Positions 26,292 through 34,802 of a stretch of DNA of 64,000 nucleotides are shown here, in pieces (positions within the stretch are counted from its first letter, which is position 1; each line of letters begins with the position of its first letter). Origin of the DNA: Rhodovibrio salinarum DSM 9154 (lineage in GTDB: Bacteria > Pseudomonadota > Alphaproteobacteria > Kiloniellales > Rhodovibrionaceae); contig NZ_KI911559.1 in assembly GCF_000515255.1 (NCBI RefSeq), forward strand, positions 2,243,660 through 2,307,659, given 5' to 3'. The translations under genes were made by a program, and so were the position numbers. The notes under the pieces were generated by a model that did not search any database, was not told where the DNA came from, and worked only from the letters and a program-made list of their open reading frames with translations.

Positions 26292-27218
26292 ATGACCCCG
26301 AGTCTGCGTCAGATGCGCTTTTTGTGCGCGCTGGCTAACGAACTGCACTTCGGCCGTGCCGCGGCAGCCTGCAATGTCACGCAGTCGACCCTTAGTTCTG
26401 GACTGAAGGACCTGGAAGCGGCGCTCGGCGTCACGCTGGCAGAGCGCGGGAACCGGCACGTCATCCTGACGCCGATTGGCGAGGAGATCGCCGTCCGGGC
26501 GCGCGGCGTGGTGGCAGCCGCCGAGGACATCTCGGAACTGGCCGCCAGACATGCGGGCCCGCTTTCCGGCGACCTGCGGCTGGGCGCTATCCCAACTATC
26601 GGGCCGTACCTGATCCCAGCAGCGCTGAGCCATCTGCGACAAAGCTTTCCGGACCTCAAACTCTACCTGCGCGAGGAGTTGACCGAGAGCTTGCTGGCAG
26701 GTCTGCGTGCAGGCCGGCTGGACGCGGCGCTGATTGCGCTGCCTTTCGAAACCGGGGAATTGGTGACCGAGCAGCTTTTCGATGATGGCTATCAACTGGC
26801 CGCGCCGCGGGGCCACGATTTGACAAGTGCCCAAGCCATCGATGGGCGTGAGTTGGCTGACCAACACCTTCTCCTCTTGGAACGCGGGCATTGCCTGCAG
26901 GGGCACGCGCTCCAGGCGATCCCCGAGGTCGCGTTGCCGGCCGATGAGAGTTTCGCGGCGACCAGCCTGACCACGCTGCTGGCGATGGTGCAGGAGGGCA
27001 TTGGTCTTACCCTGATCCCGCAGCTCGCAATCGATGCCGGGATCGCGGGCGCCCATGAAGTTGCGCTGGCGCCCTTGCAGCGGACCTGTCCGCGCCATGT
27101 TGTTCTTGCCTGGCGCCCGACGTCACCGCGCGAAGCGGAGTTCCGTGCGCTTTCCGAGGCGTTCCGGAACGCGCGCGCTGACATGGCTGTAGGGTCCGGG
27201 AGCCGGCCAAATCGGTAG
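26292..27218 (+). CDS. OxyR-like LysR-family regulator
   Basis: I start at MTPSLRQMRFLCAL (26292), which has GGGAGG just upstream; 308 residues. The LysR helix-turn-helix is HFGRAAAACNVTQSTLSSGLKDLE. The effector domain contains LLLLERGHCLQGHAL, placing a cysteine at residue 201, equivalent to E. coli OxyR Cys199. No second cysteine follows where Cys208 would be, so a disulfide switch like that of E. coli cannot form; a one-cysteine sulfenate or persulfide switch is possible. It is divergent from a peroxiredoxin and probably controls it. Confidence 0.85.
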   Translation: MTPSLRQMRFLCALANELHFGRAAAACNVTQSTLSSGLKDLEAALGVTLAERGNRHVILTPIGEEIAVRARGVVAAAEDISELAARHAGPLSGDLRLGAIPTIGPYLIPAALSHLRQSFPDLKLYLREELTESLLAGLRAGRLDAALIALPFETGELVTEQLFDDGYQLAAPRGHDLTSAQAIDGRELADQHLLLLERGHCLQGHALQAIPEVALPADESFAATSLTTLLAMVQEGIGLTLIPQLAIDAGIAGAHEVALAPLQRTCPRHVVLAWRPTSPREAEFRALSEAFRNARADMAVGSGSRPNR

Positions 27219-27471
27219 CGCCCCGGGAGTGACCAGGACCGTGGCGGTCGCGCCAACGCCGACAACAACCGCCGCAGGCCTCCTCGAAGGTGCGCTCGGC
27301 GATCTGCGGGCCAACCTGCGCGAGTCTGCGTTCACATGCCAGGCATCTCCATCATGTCATTGCCTGATACCGAAGCGCGCAACGTGGCTTCACCTTGGGC
27401 GATCGCGCATATCTCTTTGAAAGAATCGCAAACTCACGCGATAGCGGGGTCCAGATAAGGCGATCTTTGCT

Positions 27472-27933
27472 CTAACCGATAGTTTCGGTTGGCCGATCGG
27501 CGACCGATCCAAGCCGGTCGATCAGATCGCCTCTATTGCCGGCAAGTTCGGCGATCGTCACGCTGTCCAGGATCCGTAAGAAAGCGTCTATTGCATCATT
27601 CAGCGTCGTCGACAGGCGGCAGATGCCGATCAACGGACAGCTATTGGTATCGGCGTTGAAGCATTCGACCAGCTCGATCGGCTCTTCCGTCAGGCGGACA
27701 ATCTCACCAACCGTGATCCCGGCGGGATCCCACGCTAGACGGAAGCCACCGCCGCGCCCGCGCACTGTTTCGACGTAGCCCGCTTTACCGAGTTCGTGCA
27801 CGATCTTCATGATGTGGGCTCGCGAAACGCCGTGCGCAGCCGCCACTTGGTCGACCCGGGTCAGTGCGGGCGCACGCAGGGCGGCCATCTGCAACGTGCG
27901 TAGGGCGTAGTTGGTGTAATTCTTGAGCCGCAT
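27472..27933 (-). CDS. NsrR-like Rrf2-family regulator
   Basis: I choose the ATG at 27931-27933 (MRLKNYTNYALRTLQ) because AAGGAGAGAGCG precedes it; 153 residues. The winged helix shows AHIMKIVHELGKAGYVETVRGRGGG. Three cysteines (C91, C99, C105 in ECFNADTNSCPLIGICRL) match the [2Fe-2S] or [4Fe-4S] ligands of NsrR. It likely represses nitric-oxide or respiratory stress genes. No hmp or nor gene is in the window, so its targets are unknown; the bd oxidase and bc1 genes are candidates. Confidence 0.85.
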   Translation of the reverse strand: MRLKNYTNYALRTLQMAALRAPALTRVDQVAAAHGVSRAHIMKIVHELGKAGYVETVRGRGGGFRLAWDPAGITVGEIVRLTEEPIELVECFNADTNSCPLIGICRLSTTLNDAIDAFLRILDSVTIAELAGNRGDLIDRLGSVADRPTETIG

Positions 27934-28079
27934 CGCTCTCTCCTTGGCCGTTCGGCGCTGCACGAGGCTCCCCGATAACCTAGAACTGCGATACCGATTT
28001 GCCCAATCCTGGCGGGCCGCACAATCTGGAGCCGCGGTCGCCCGAGATGCGGGCGATTCCGCGAGCCCACGACGGCGTC

Positions 28080-28280
28080 ATGCATCTGCTCAAGCTCAAG
28101 AAGTTCGTCCGCGCCGACCTGCTGATCCTTGAAGACCGGGACTTGGCGGCGACGACCGAGCAGTAGCCCCGTGACCTGCTGGAGGTTCTGAACGACTGCC
28201 GAGGCCGTGCCGATTGCATGGACGTAAATCTTGGTGCGTCTCGCTACGCACCCGTGGGACGGTTGGGGCAAGCTGGTTGA
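28080..28280 (+). pseudogene. IS21-family istB remnant
   Basis: The frame reads MHLLKLKKFVRADLLILED, then a stop codon after AATTEQ, then PRDLLEVLNDCRGRADCM. This matches the part of IstB ATPases around Walker B (DLLILDD) and the RRDLLEILDDRYGR helix. Only about 60 residues remain. The remnant lies directly beyond the 3' end of the Rieske gene. Confidence 0.7.
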
Positions 28281-28292
28281 TCGCCGTTACGC

Positions 28293-28865
28293 TCAGCCGA
28301 TCTTCACGGTCGTATTGTCGACGAATTCGTACGGCGGCACCACGAGGTTGCTCGGGGCCGGGCCCTTCCTCACGCGCCCCGAGGTGTCGTAGTGAGAGCC
28401 GTGGCAGGCGCAGAACCAGCCGCCCCAGTTGCCGCGCGGTTCGCTTGGCTTGTTGCCAAGCGGGATGCAGCCCAGGTGGGTGCAGACCCCGACCACGATC
28501 AGCCATTCCGGACGTTTGACGCGCGCTTCGTCCGGCTCCGGATCGCGCAGCGTGTCCATGTCGGTCGCGCGAGCCTGTTCGATCTCCGCCTGCGTCCGCT
28601 TGCGCAGGAATACCGGCTTTTTGCGCCACATTACGCTAATCGCCATGCCTTCCTGGACCGGCGAGAGGTCGGCTTCGATGCTGGCAAGCGCCATCTGCGC
28701 CGCACTCGGGTTCATCTGGTCGATGAACGGCCAAGCCGCTGCCGCCGCACCGACCGCTGCCGTCGTGCCGGTAGCGAGGAGTAGGAAATCGCGCCGGCCT
28801 ATCTGCTTGTCGTCGCCCGTGCTGTGGGGCCCGGCCGGCTGCAGGTCGTTCGACCGAGATGTCAT
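28293..28865 (-). CDS. petA: Rieske iron-sulfur subunit of cytochrome bc1
   Basis: A 190-residue protein with a twin-arginine motif ([11 protein letters not shown], residues 23-33), a membrane anchor, and cluster ligands CTHLGC (128-133) and CACHGSH (152-158). It takes electrons from quinol to cytochrome c1. In most alphaproteobacteria petA is directly followed by petB and petC. Here they are 5 kb away and the 3' side is an istB remnant, so the operon appears broken. The upstream region shares a 17-bp element with petB. Confidence 0.95.
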   Translation of the reverse strand: MTSRSNDLQPAGPHSTGDDKQIGRRDFLLLATGTTAAVGAAAAAWPFIDQMNPSAAQMALASIEADLSPVQEGMAISVMWRKKPVFLRKRTQAEIEQARATDMDTLRDPEPDEARVKRPEWLIVVGVCTHLGCIPLGNKPSEPRGNWGGWFCACHGSHYDTSGRVRKGPAPSNLVVPPYEFVDNTTVKIG

Positions 28866-28932
28866 GACCTATCGCCTCCTGTTTCGATCCGTCCGGCCAT
28901 GAGGGTCACTGAAGCCGGATGTAAAAAACCTG

Positions 28933-28949
28933 TATTGTGCATATAACTA
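28933..28949 (-). promoter_or_regulatory. Element shared by petA and petB, copy 1
   Basis: On the minus strand it reads TAGTTATATGCACAATA, 68 bp upstream of the petA start. Fourteen of 17 bases match the petB copy. It lies in an AT-rich patch and may be an operator or promoter core. Confidence 0.5.
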
Positions 28950-29371
28950 TTAAGGCCGAACGCCATTCGTATTCAATTAGATGCAACTGTTTGTCGCAGG
29001 GACGGCTGAGGTCGGCCGCTTGCGAGGGCAGGGCCTGGCAAAGCCGTGTATGCGGCATTGATTTTCGCAATCCATATATTAGATATCACTGATATATCGG
29101 AGTGCCGCATCTGCGGCGTTCACAGGGTCACCAGCCGCGAGGAACGACCACCGCTGATGCACAAGTTGTCCGGACATTCCACCCCGGCCGGCGCGGCTTC
29201 TGCTTATGCGTGCCGGTTGCGCCGGTGCGGGCTTGGACCACTGCCTCATGAGGACATCAGCGGCACGTCGCCTGGACCGGTGGGTAAACCGTACGCGTCC
29301 CAAAGGTCCGCGTAGGATACGCGACGAAACGTCATCTGCGGGTAACACAAGCCGCTTCTTACGTCCTCACT
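28950..29371. other. Divergent intergenic region with AT-rich patch
   Basis: About 420 bp between petA and the DUF2652 gene. The segment 29070-29098 (CATATATTAGATATCAC then GATATATCGG) is AT-rich and palindromic in parts, which suits a regulatory region. No gene is supported; a translated frame at 29046 has no family. Confidence 0.4.
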
Positions 29372-30268
29372 ATGTCAACGTTCCAATCCATACTGACGCT
29401 CATCATCGTCTCTGGGGTGGCGCTGCTGGCCGTCTGGGCGGTCGCCGCGTGGCGCCGCCGCGGCGGTCCGGCGGTACCAGGCCGGCGGATTACGCTGAGA
29501 CGGCAGGTTCCACGCGGTCCCGGCGGGACGGCGCCGGTCGGTCCCGCCCGGGATACCTGGCTGGTGATGCCGGATATCACTGGCTACACCCGCTTCTTGC
29601 ATAGGAACCATTTCGCAGAGGTTCACGCCCAGCACCTGGTCACCGAACTGCTGCAAGCGCTGATGGCTGCGGCGCCGCCCGCTCTGACAGTTGCTAAGGT
29701 CGAAGGCGATGCCGTGTTGCTGTTCGCTTCGACAGAGGGGCGCGGCGCCCGCTCGGTCGAAGAGGTGGAGCAGGCGCTGGCGCACGTGTTCCAGGCATTC
29801 TACCGCCGCCGCCAAGATCTGATCCGCTCCAACCTGTGCCGGTGCGCGACGTGTCGGCACATCGACGAGCTTGAACTGAAGGCCGTCGTCCATCGTGGGC
29901 CAGTCACGAACTACAGACTGGGCAACTTCATCGAATTGTCCGGCATGGCCGTCATCGTCGTCCATCGGCTCCTAAAGAACTCGATCCGCCACCGGCGCTA
30001 CGTGTTGGTGACGGATGCGGCCCAGGCGATTATCCCCTCGTTCGCCGCTACCGGAGAGAGCGTGGAGGAACGTGGGCCGGACATAGGCGCGATCGGCTGT
30101 CGAGTGTACCCCTTCGACTTGCCGGACACCTCCGACGGCGGCGTGATGCGACGGTCAAGCGGATACGCCATTCGCGACACCGCGGGGAAGATTGCGGCCA
30201 TCCTGCGAAACCGTCCACAGGTATCGCGCCACCAAACCTCGGATTCGCGACGCGCACCGGACCGTTGA
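29372..30268 (+). CDS. DUF2652 protein with N-terminal membrane anchor
   Basis: A 298-residue protein with one N-terminal transmembrane helix (LTLIIVSGVALLAVWAVAAW). The DUF2652 domain follows: MPDITGYTRFLH, HLVTELLQAL, VAKVEGDAVLLFA. This resembles a class III adenylate-cyclase fold without a full set of catalytic residues. A cluster RCATCRHIDELELK adds two close cysteines. Its function is unknown. It is divergent from petA and precedes the flavoprotein gene. Confidence 0.7.
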   Translation: MSTFQSILTLIIVSGVALLAVWAVAAWRRRGGPAVPGRRITLRRQVPRGPGGTAPVGPARDTWLVMPDITGYTRFLHRNHFAEVHAQHLVTELLQALMAAAPPALTVAKVEGDAVLLFASTEGRGARSVEEVEQALAHVFQAFYRRRQDLIRSNLCRCATCRHIDELELKAVVHRGPVTNYRLGNFIELSGMAVIVVHRLLKNSIRHRRYVLVTDAAQAIIPSFAATGESVEERGPDIGAIGCRVYPFDLPDTSDGGVMRRSSGYAIRDTAGKIAAILRNRPQVSRHQTSDSRRAPDR

Positions 30269-30452
30269 GGTCCAGGAGGACGTAGCAAGCGCGGCGCGTG
30301 ATGTATTGGCGGCGACACGTGGCGCACCGACTGTGCGACGAGCTACGTCAATCGACGCTTGAGGCCGGATTCCATCATGTAGCGAGCTGGCCTTGGCCAG
30401 TGGCCTCTTCGCCCTTGTCGTGCGCGCACCTGTCGCATGTAGCTTGGCGCGC

Positions 30453-30481
30453 TGTGATACACATCACGGTTGCCTAATATG
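30453..30481 (+). promoter_or_regulatory. CRP/FNR-type site and element shared with the second flavoprotein gene
   Basis: TGTGATACACATCACG (30453-30468) is a good CRP/FNR-superfamily palindrome about 95 bp upstream of the flavoprotein start. Overlapping it, ATCACGGTTGCCTAATATG (30463-30481) matches 15 of 19 bases of a sequence upstream of the paralogue at 41057. The second copy keeps only the right half of the palindrome. Confidence 0.6.
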
Positions 30482-30561
30482 TTGAGATGTTTAGGGTCCC
30501 GGCGACATTTTGCAGCGCAAAATCATGTGCTGGTCTAAAGGTTTAGATGAAAGGAGCCTGG

Positions 30562-31998
30562 ATGATGGAACGTCGCGTCGACGTCGCGATCATCGGCGCC
30601 GGAACTGCTGGTCTTTTCGCCCTGCGGCAGGTCAAGCGCTTCACCGACAGCTATGTAGTCATCGATGGAGGGCAGCTTGGGACCACCTGCGCGCGCGTCG
30701 GCTGCATGCCCTCCAAGGTGATGATTAAGACGGCGGAGGACTATCACCATCGCCACGCCCTCGCAGCCGAGGGGATCGCGGGCGGCGACCGTCTCGGGAT
30801 TGAGGCGCCCGAGGCGATGGCGTACGTCCAGCGGATGCGCGACAGCTTCGTTGAGCACGTAATGGGCGGCCCGGTCTCCAAACTGGGTGACAAGCTGATC
30901 CGCAGTCACGCCCGCTTTCGCGCGCAGGGTGAAATCGAGGTCGACGGCGGGGTCGTGCGCGCCGAGCGCGTAATCGTCGCCACCGGCTCCAGGCCGGTCT
31001 TGCCGCGGGCCTGGCAGGCGTTCGGCGACCGTGTGATCACCACCGACCAAGTCTTCGAGCAGTCCAGCCTGCCGCAGTCGATGGCCGTGCTGGGCCTCGG
31101 TGTGATCGGCCTAGAACTGGGCCAAGCGCTGGCGCGTCTCGGCGTCGAGGTCACCGGTATCGACATGCTGCAGCGCCTCGGGGGTCTGAGCGACGAAACG
31201 GTGAACGAGACAGCAGTCGCGGCAATGCGCCGTGAGTTCCCGGTCTGGCTCGGCGAGAAGGCCGAGCTGGCGGAAGGTATGGACGGGCGCATTCGCGTTA
31301 CCGCTGGCGCGAAATCGGTCGAGGTGGAGCAGGTGCTGGTGGCCGCTGGGCGCAAGCCGAACGCGGATCGTCTTGGCCTGGACCAGCTCGGCGTCGAACT
31401 CGACCGCCGTGGCGTGCCCACCTACGACCCGGAGACGATGAAGGTTCCAGGCGAGCCGATCTTCATTGCCGGCGATGCCAACGCGGATCTGCCGCTGCAG
31501 CACGAGGCGCGCGATGAAGGTCAGATCGCTGGTTACAACGCCGCGCGCGGCACCGAGCAGCGCTTCCGCCGGCGCGCGCCGCTTGCGATCGTGTTCTCCC
31601 AGCCAAACGTGGTCACGGTCGGCGAGAGCTGGGCGACGCTGCAGCACCAGGACGTGTTGGTCGGCACCTGCCGTTTCGAGGGCGACCAACGCAGCCGTAT
31701 CAAGCACGCCGACAGCGGAATCGCGCGGATTTATGCAGATCGGCGCGACGGCCGGCTGCGCGGCGCTTCCATGGTGGCGCCGGACGGCGAGCACCTTGGC
31801 CACCTGTTCGCGCTCGCGATCCAGCAGGGCCTGACCGCGGCGGACGTTTTGAGGATGCCCTTCTACCACCCGACGACCGAAGAGCGGGTGCAGGATGCCC
31901 TGCGCGAGATCGCCAACAACACCGAGCAACAACTCGATCAACCGGTGGACCTAGAGTTCTTGGACCACGACGAACGGCAGGTTCGTGCAGCCGAGTAG
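30562..31998 (+). CDS. Dihydrolipoyl-dehydrogenase-like FAD disulfide reductase, copy 1
   Basis: I start at MMERRVDVAIIG (30562) because GGAG lies seven bases upstream; 478 residues. Features are the FAD loop VAIIGAGTAGLFA, redox pair GTTCARVGCMPSK (C43, C48), NAD loop VLGLGVIGLELGQALARLG and a C-terminal PFYHPTTEERVQ supplying the catalytic His-Glu pair. This is the Lpd/mercuric reductase/glutathione reductase family; no pyruvate-dehydrogenase genes are near, so the substrate is unknown. A close paralogue lies 10 kb downstream. A DsrE-like exported protein follows. Confidence 0.9.
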   Translation: MMERRVDVAIIGAGTAGLFALRQVKRFTDSYVVIDGGQLGTTCARVGCMPSKVMIKTAEDYHHRHALAAEGIAGGDRLGIEAPEAMAYVQRMRDSFVEHVMGGPVSKLGDKLIRSHARFRAQGEIEVDGGVVRAERVIVATGSRPVLPRAWQAFGDRVITTDQVFEQSSLPQSMAVLGLGVIGLELGQALARLGVEVTGIDMLQRLGGLSDETVNETAVAAMRREFPVWLGEKAELAEGMDGRIRVTAGAKSVEVEQVLVAAGRKPNADRLGLDQLGVELDRRGVPTYDPETMKVPGEPIFIAGDANADLPLQHEARDEGQIAGYNAARGTEQRFRRRAPLAIVFSQPNVVTVGESWATLQHQDVLVGTCRFEGDQRSRIKHADSGIARIYADRRDGRLRGASMVAPDGEHLGHLFALAIQQGLTAADVLRMPFYHPTTEERVQDALREIANNTEQQLDQPVDLEFLDHDERQVRAAE

Positions 31999-32106
31999 TC
32001 CTTTTGATGAGGTCAGTGTGGGTCTAGTTTAGCTCCAGCAGTCTCGCGCCGGAACCCAAGGGTTTGGCGCCCGCAAATTCTATAGAAGCGCGGTCCAATC
32101 CCGGAG

Positions 32107-32138
32107 TAGGTCAGTTCCAGACGCTTTAATCTGACCTA
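32107..32138. repeat. Inverted repeat in flavoprotein-DsrE gap
   Basis: TAGGTCAG (32107-32114) and CTGACCTA (32131-32138) form a perfect 8-bp inverted repeat with a 16-base spacer. It may be an operator for the DsrE-like gene or a weak hairpin ending the flavoprotein transcript. The remaining gap (31999-32291) holds no gene. Confidence 0.45.
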
Positions 32139-32291
32139 TTGAGCAGTTTGAGGGGATTAGACCAACCCTGTACACAACTCTTCGGTGCAAGGCGATATGC
32201 CGCAGCAGGGCGGCTGGCGAATTACATGCAAATAAGGGAATGTGTGCAGGTCCAACCCGGGCGCACTTCGAACGGTTAGAAAGGCTACGAC

Positions 32292-32723
32292 ATGAAGCGT
32301 GTTTTACTTGTCCTGGCGGCGGCGCTCGCGCTGGCGGGCCCGGCCACGGCGCAGGATAAGCCCAATCTGGTGACTGTCCTGAGCGCCGAGCATCCGCAAA
32401 CGCAATTGATGGCGATGGTGCTGACCATGCAGTCGGTGCAGCAGGGCGCCGAGGCGCGAGTGCTGCTGTGCGGGCCGGCCGGCGATCTGGCGCTGAAGGA
32501 GGCGCCGGCGGCTGCGACCGCGCCTCAGGAGCCCAAGGGCATGAGCCCGCAGGGCCTGATGCGCAAGATCATGGAGACCGGCACCCCTGTCGAGGTCTGC
32601 GCGATCTACCTGCCGAACAAGGGCGTGGGCGCCGAGGCGCTGATCGACGGTGTCGGACAGGCGGAGCCGCCGGCGATGGCGGGCCATCTGCTGGCCGACG
32701 ACACCCGGATTCTGTCGTTCTAA
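32292..32723 (+). CDS. Exported DsrE-like protein
   Basis: A 143-residue protein with a signal peptide (MKRVLLVLAAALALAGPATAQ). The body resembles DsrE/DsrF-fold proteins: EHPQTQLMAMVLTMQSVQQGAEARVLLCGPAGDLAL in segments, PKGMSPQGLMRKIMETG and a conserved-looking cysteine in VEVCAIYLPNKG. Such proteins bind or carry sulfane sulfur; here probably in the periplasm. Two cysteines (about 57 and 97) could be the reactive sites. It fits the sulfur theme of the region. A terminator follows. Confidence 0.75.
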   Translation: MKRVLLVLAAALALAGPATAQDKPNLVTVLSAEHPQTQLMAMVLTMQSVQQGAEARVLLCGPAGDLALKEAPAAATAPQEPKGMSPQGLMRKIMETGTPVEVCAIYLPNKGVGAEALIDGVGQAEPPAMAGHLLADDTRILSF

Positions 32724-32764
32724 AGCGCGCGCCGCAGGCCAAATCGGCACGCGGCGCGCGCTTT
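32722..32764 (+). terminator. Terminator of the DsrE-like gene
   Basis: AAAGCGCGCGCCGC (32722-32735) pairs with GCGGCGCGCGCTTT (32751-32764), directly after the stop codon. Confidence 0.8.
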
Positions 32765-33033
32765 ATCCTGTTGAACTTCCGGCAAAATTACAGGGCAAGA
32801 TGATCCCACCTTGCCTTTTTTGCGTGTCTGCAGCCGCCAGACGACAGCGCCCGCCGCAGGACTGCCCGCTGGCCGCGGATTGAGACCGCGCGCGCATTGT
32901 CAGGGTGTGATCGAGGCCACCTAGTGGGTCTTGGCACCGGCACACCTCTAAAAGTGACAGCGGCGATCGACGGCCCCCGCCGACCGCCTCTCGGCCGACA
33001 AGCCGCACACGCGATGCAGCAAGGAGGTTCGCC

Positions 33034-33324
33034 ATGATGCAACTGTGCAAGACCGCCACAGCCCTTGCCGCCGCAACCGTCCTAGTCGCGGGGACGGTCA
33101 CCGCGGCTGCGGCGAGCGACGACAGAAAAGACGGGGCCTGGCCGGACGTCATCGAGCGCGCGCAGCTCGATTGCACGCCCGGCGACGGCGAGCCGCAGCC
33201 GATGGACCGCGCCTACATCGACGACGACGCCCGCCAGAGCGCGGCGCGTACGGGGGGAAGCGCGCAAGCCGACAATCCGGTGTCGCAGGTGTTCGCGGCG
33301 ATTCAGGTGGCCTCGAAGACCTGA
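33034..33324 (+). CDS. Small exported protein of unknown function
   Basis: A 96-residue protein with a clear signal peptide (MMQLCKTATALAAATVLVAG, cut near AAA-SDD) and a good AAGGAGG ribosome-binding site. The mature part is acidic, about 65 residues, with one cysteine (AQLDCTPGDG). I recognise no family. It lies alone between terminators. Confidence 0.6.
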   Translation: MMQLCKTATALAAATVLVAGTVTAAAASDDRKDGAWPDVIERAQLDCTPGDGEPQPMDRAYIDDDARQSAARTGGSAQADNPVSQVFAAIQVASKT

Positions 33325-33465
33325 GCGGTAAACGGGTGCGACCGACAGCTCGGTCGCAAGGCCTGAGAAGCTGTGATCGAACGGAGGGCTGCCATGCGGA
33401 ACTGGAAGCCTAGCTTTTGCGAGGAAGCTTAGTTCCCCCGGTCCCGGCGATATGGCACTGCTTCC

Positions 33466-33495
33466 CACCCCGCCGCACCGCGGATGCGGCGGGGT
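33466..33495 (-). terminator. Hairpin beyond the NifX-like gene
   Basis: CACCCCGCCGCA pairs with TGCGGCGGGGTG around a 6-base loop. It lies about 130 bp beyond the stop of the minus-strand NifX-like gene and after the plus-strand exported protein, so it may serve both. The rest of the gap 33325-33622 shows nothing. Confidence 0.55.
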
Positions 33496-33622
33496 GTCTC
33501 GTGACCTCTGTTCGAAAGCAGCAGCCGTTCGGAACAATCCTTGTCGAATGATGTCCCGATGTCCGCCGGCATCGGGACGACGCGTTGGTTGGATACGCAA
33601 GGACCGCGCGAAGGCCTGCGGT

Positions 33623-33973
33623 TCAACAGCTGTGGTCGTGCACCTCGGCGTGCGAGATCTGTCCCAGCAGATAGTCCCGAACGGCTTTCTCGGGGTCGGT
33701 TTCGTTGGTCGCGACGGCATCGACGCCGCGCTTCGCCAGCTTGGCAACGAAGTTGTGCCCGCAGCTGCCGCACAGGACGACATCCATCCCGAAGATCGGG
33801 TGGCCGTCCTTGTTGCCCCAGTCGTGCAGGGCCTGCTCCTTGGGCAGGTCCAGCTGGTCGATCAATTCGGCGCCGCCGCCCGGCGCGCCCCGATAGACGA
33901 GAAAGCGCCGGGTCCGCCCGGCGTGCGGCGTGATGGTCCGGAAGTTCTGGCTGGTGACGGCGATGCGGTACAT
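33623..33973 (-). CDS. NifX/NifB-accessory (FeMo-cofactor-binding-like) protein
   Basis: I prefer MYRIAVTSQNFRTITPHAG (start 33973, GGAG upstream); an earlier ATG at 34018 overlaps the petC stop and would couple translation. The 116-residue product has the NifX/YjeB fold: AVTSQNFRTITPHAGRTRRF, VVLCGSCGHNFVAKLAKRGV and ATNETDPEKAVRDYLLG. Two cysteines (CGSC) and histidines (HAEVHDHSC tail) could bind a metal cluster. No nitrogenase genes are near, so this is a standalone member. It is the third gene after petB and petC. Confidence 0.8.
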   Translation of the reverse strand: MYRIAVTSQNFRTITPHAGRTRRFLVYRGAPGGGAELIDQLDLPKEQALHDWGNKDGHPIFGMDVVLCGSCGHNFVAKLAKRGVDAVATNETDPEKAVRDYLLGQISHAEVHDHSC

Positions 33974-34014
33974 GAACTCGCTCCAGGTTGCGGGTAACGG
34001 ACGGGCAGGCGCGC

Positions 34015-34788
34015 TCATTTCTCGACGTCGGCCCAGATCTTGCGCTGCACAGCGTACAGCAGGGCGGTCAGCACGATCAGGAACAGGATCACCTTCAGGC
34101 CCAGACGCTTGCGCTCCTCCATGTGCGGGTTGGAGGCCCAGTGCAGGAAGGCGGTCACGTCATGGGCCATCTGCTCGGGCGTGGCCTGGGTGCCGTCCTG
34201 ATAGTCGACCGCGCCCTGGACCAGCATCTGCGGCATGCTGATCTTGTGGCTGGGGTAGTACGTGTTCCAGTACTGCCCCGGCTGCAGGTTGGCGTCCTGC
34301 GGCGCCTCCTCGTAGCCCAGCAGCAGGGCCCGGATGTACTCCGGCCCGCCCGGCCGGGCGTTGGTGATCACCGACAGGTCCGGCGGGATGGCGCCGTTGT
34401 TGGCGTTCTTCGCCGCTTGCTTGTTGTCGTAGGGGAAGGGGAAGGCATCGGTCGGCTCCGCCGGACGCTCGTACATCTCGCCCTGGTCGTTCGGGCCGTC
34501 CTCGACCGTGTATTGCGCGGCGATCGCCTCGACCTCGTCTTCGCTGTAGCCGATGTCCTCGAGGTTGCGGAAGTGGACATACTTCATGCCGTGGCAGGTC
34601 GAACAGACGGCGTTGTAGACCTGCAGGCCACGCTGCACGGTGGCCCGGTCGAAGGTCCCGAACACGCCCTCGAACTGCCAGGTGTGTTCGGGCAGCGCCG
34701 GCGTCTCGGCGGCCTCGGCCGGGCCAGACGCGAGCCCAAGCCCGGCGGCGGCGATCGCGGCGGCGATCAGCTTACGTATCTCTGCCAT
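34015..34788 (-). CDS. petC: Cytochrome c1
   Basis: I start at MAEIRKLIAAAI (ATG at 34786-34788); 257 residues. A signal peptide (cut near AEA-AE) is followed by heme motif VCSTCHGMKYV (C62 to H66), a distal methionine region near SMPQMLVQG, and a C-terminal anchor (VILFLIVLTALLYAVQR). It accepts electrons from the Rieske protein and passes them to a soluble cytochrome c. It lies 14 bp after petB, and the next gene may overlap its stop. Confidence 0.95.
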   Translation of the reverse strand: MAEIRKLIAAAIAAAGLGLASGPAEAAETPALPEHTWQFEGVFGTFDRATVQRGLQVYNAVCSTCHGMKYVHFRNLEDIGYSEDEVEAIAAQYTVEDGPNDQGEMYERPAEPTDAFPFPYDNKQAAKNANNGAIPPDLSVITNARPGGPEYIRALLLGYEEAPQDANLQPGQYWNTYYPSHKISMPQMLVQGAVDYQDGTQATPEQMAHDVTAFLHWASNPHMEERKRLGLKVILFLIVLTALLYAVQRKIWADVEK

Positions 34789-34802
34789 TGTCCTCTTACC
34801 TC

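Noticed and set aside
26148-27098. 316-residue minus-strand frame
   Set aside because: It overlaps the OxyR-like gene on the opposite strand and is glutamine- and arginine-rich without a domain.
33623-33973. Evidence for nitrogen fixation
   Set aside because: One NifX-fold protein is not enough; no nif structural or assembly genes are in the window.
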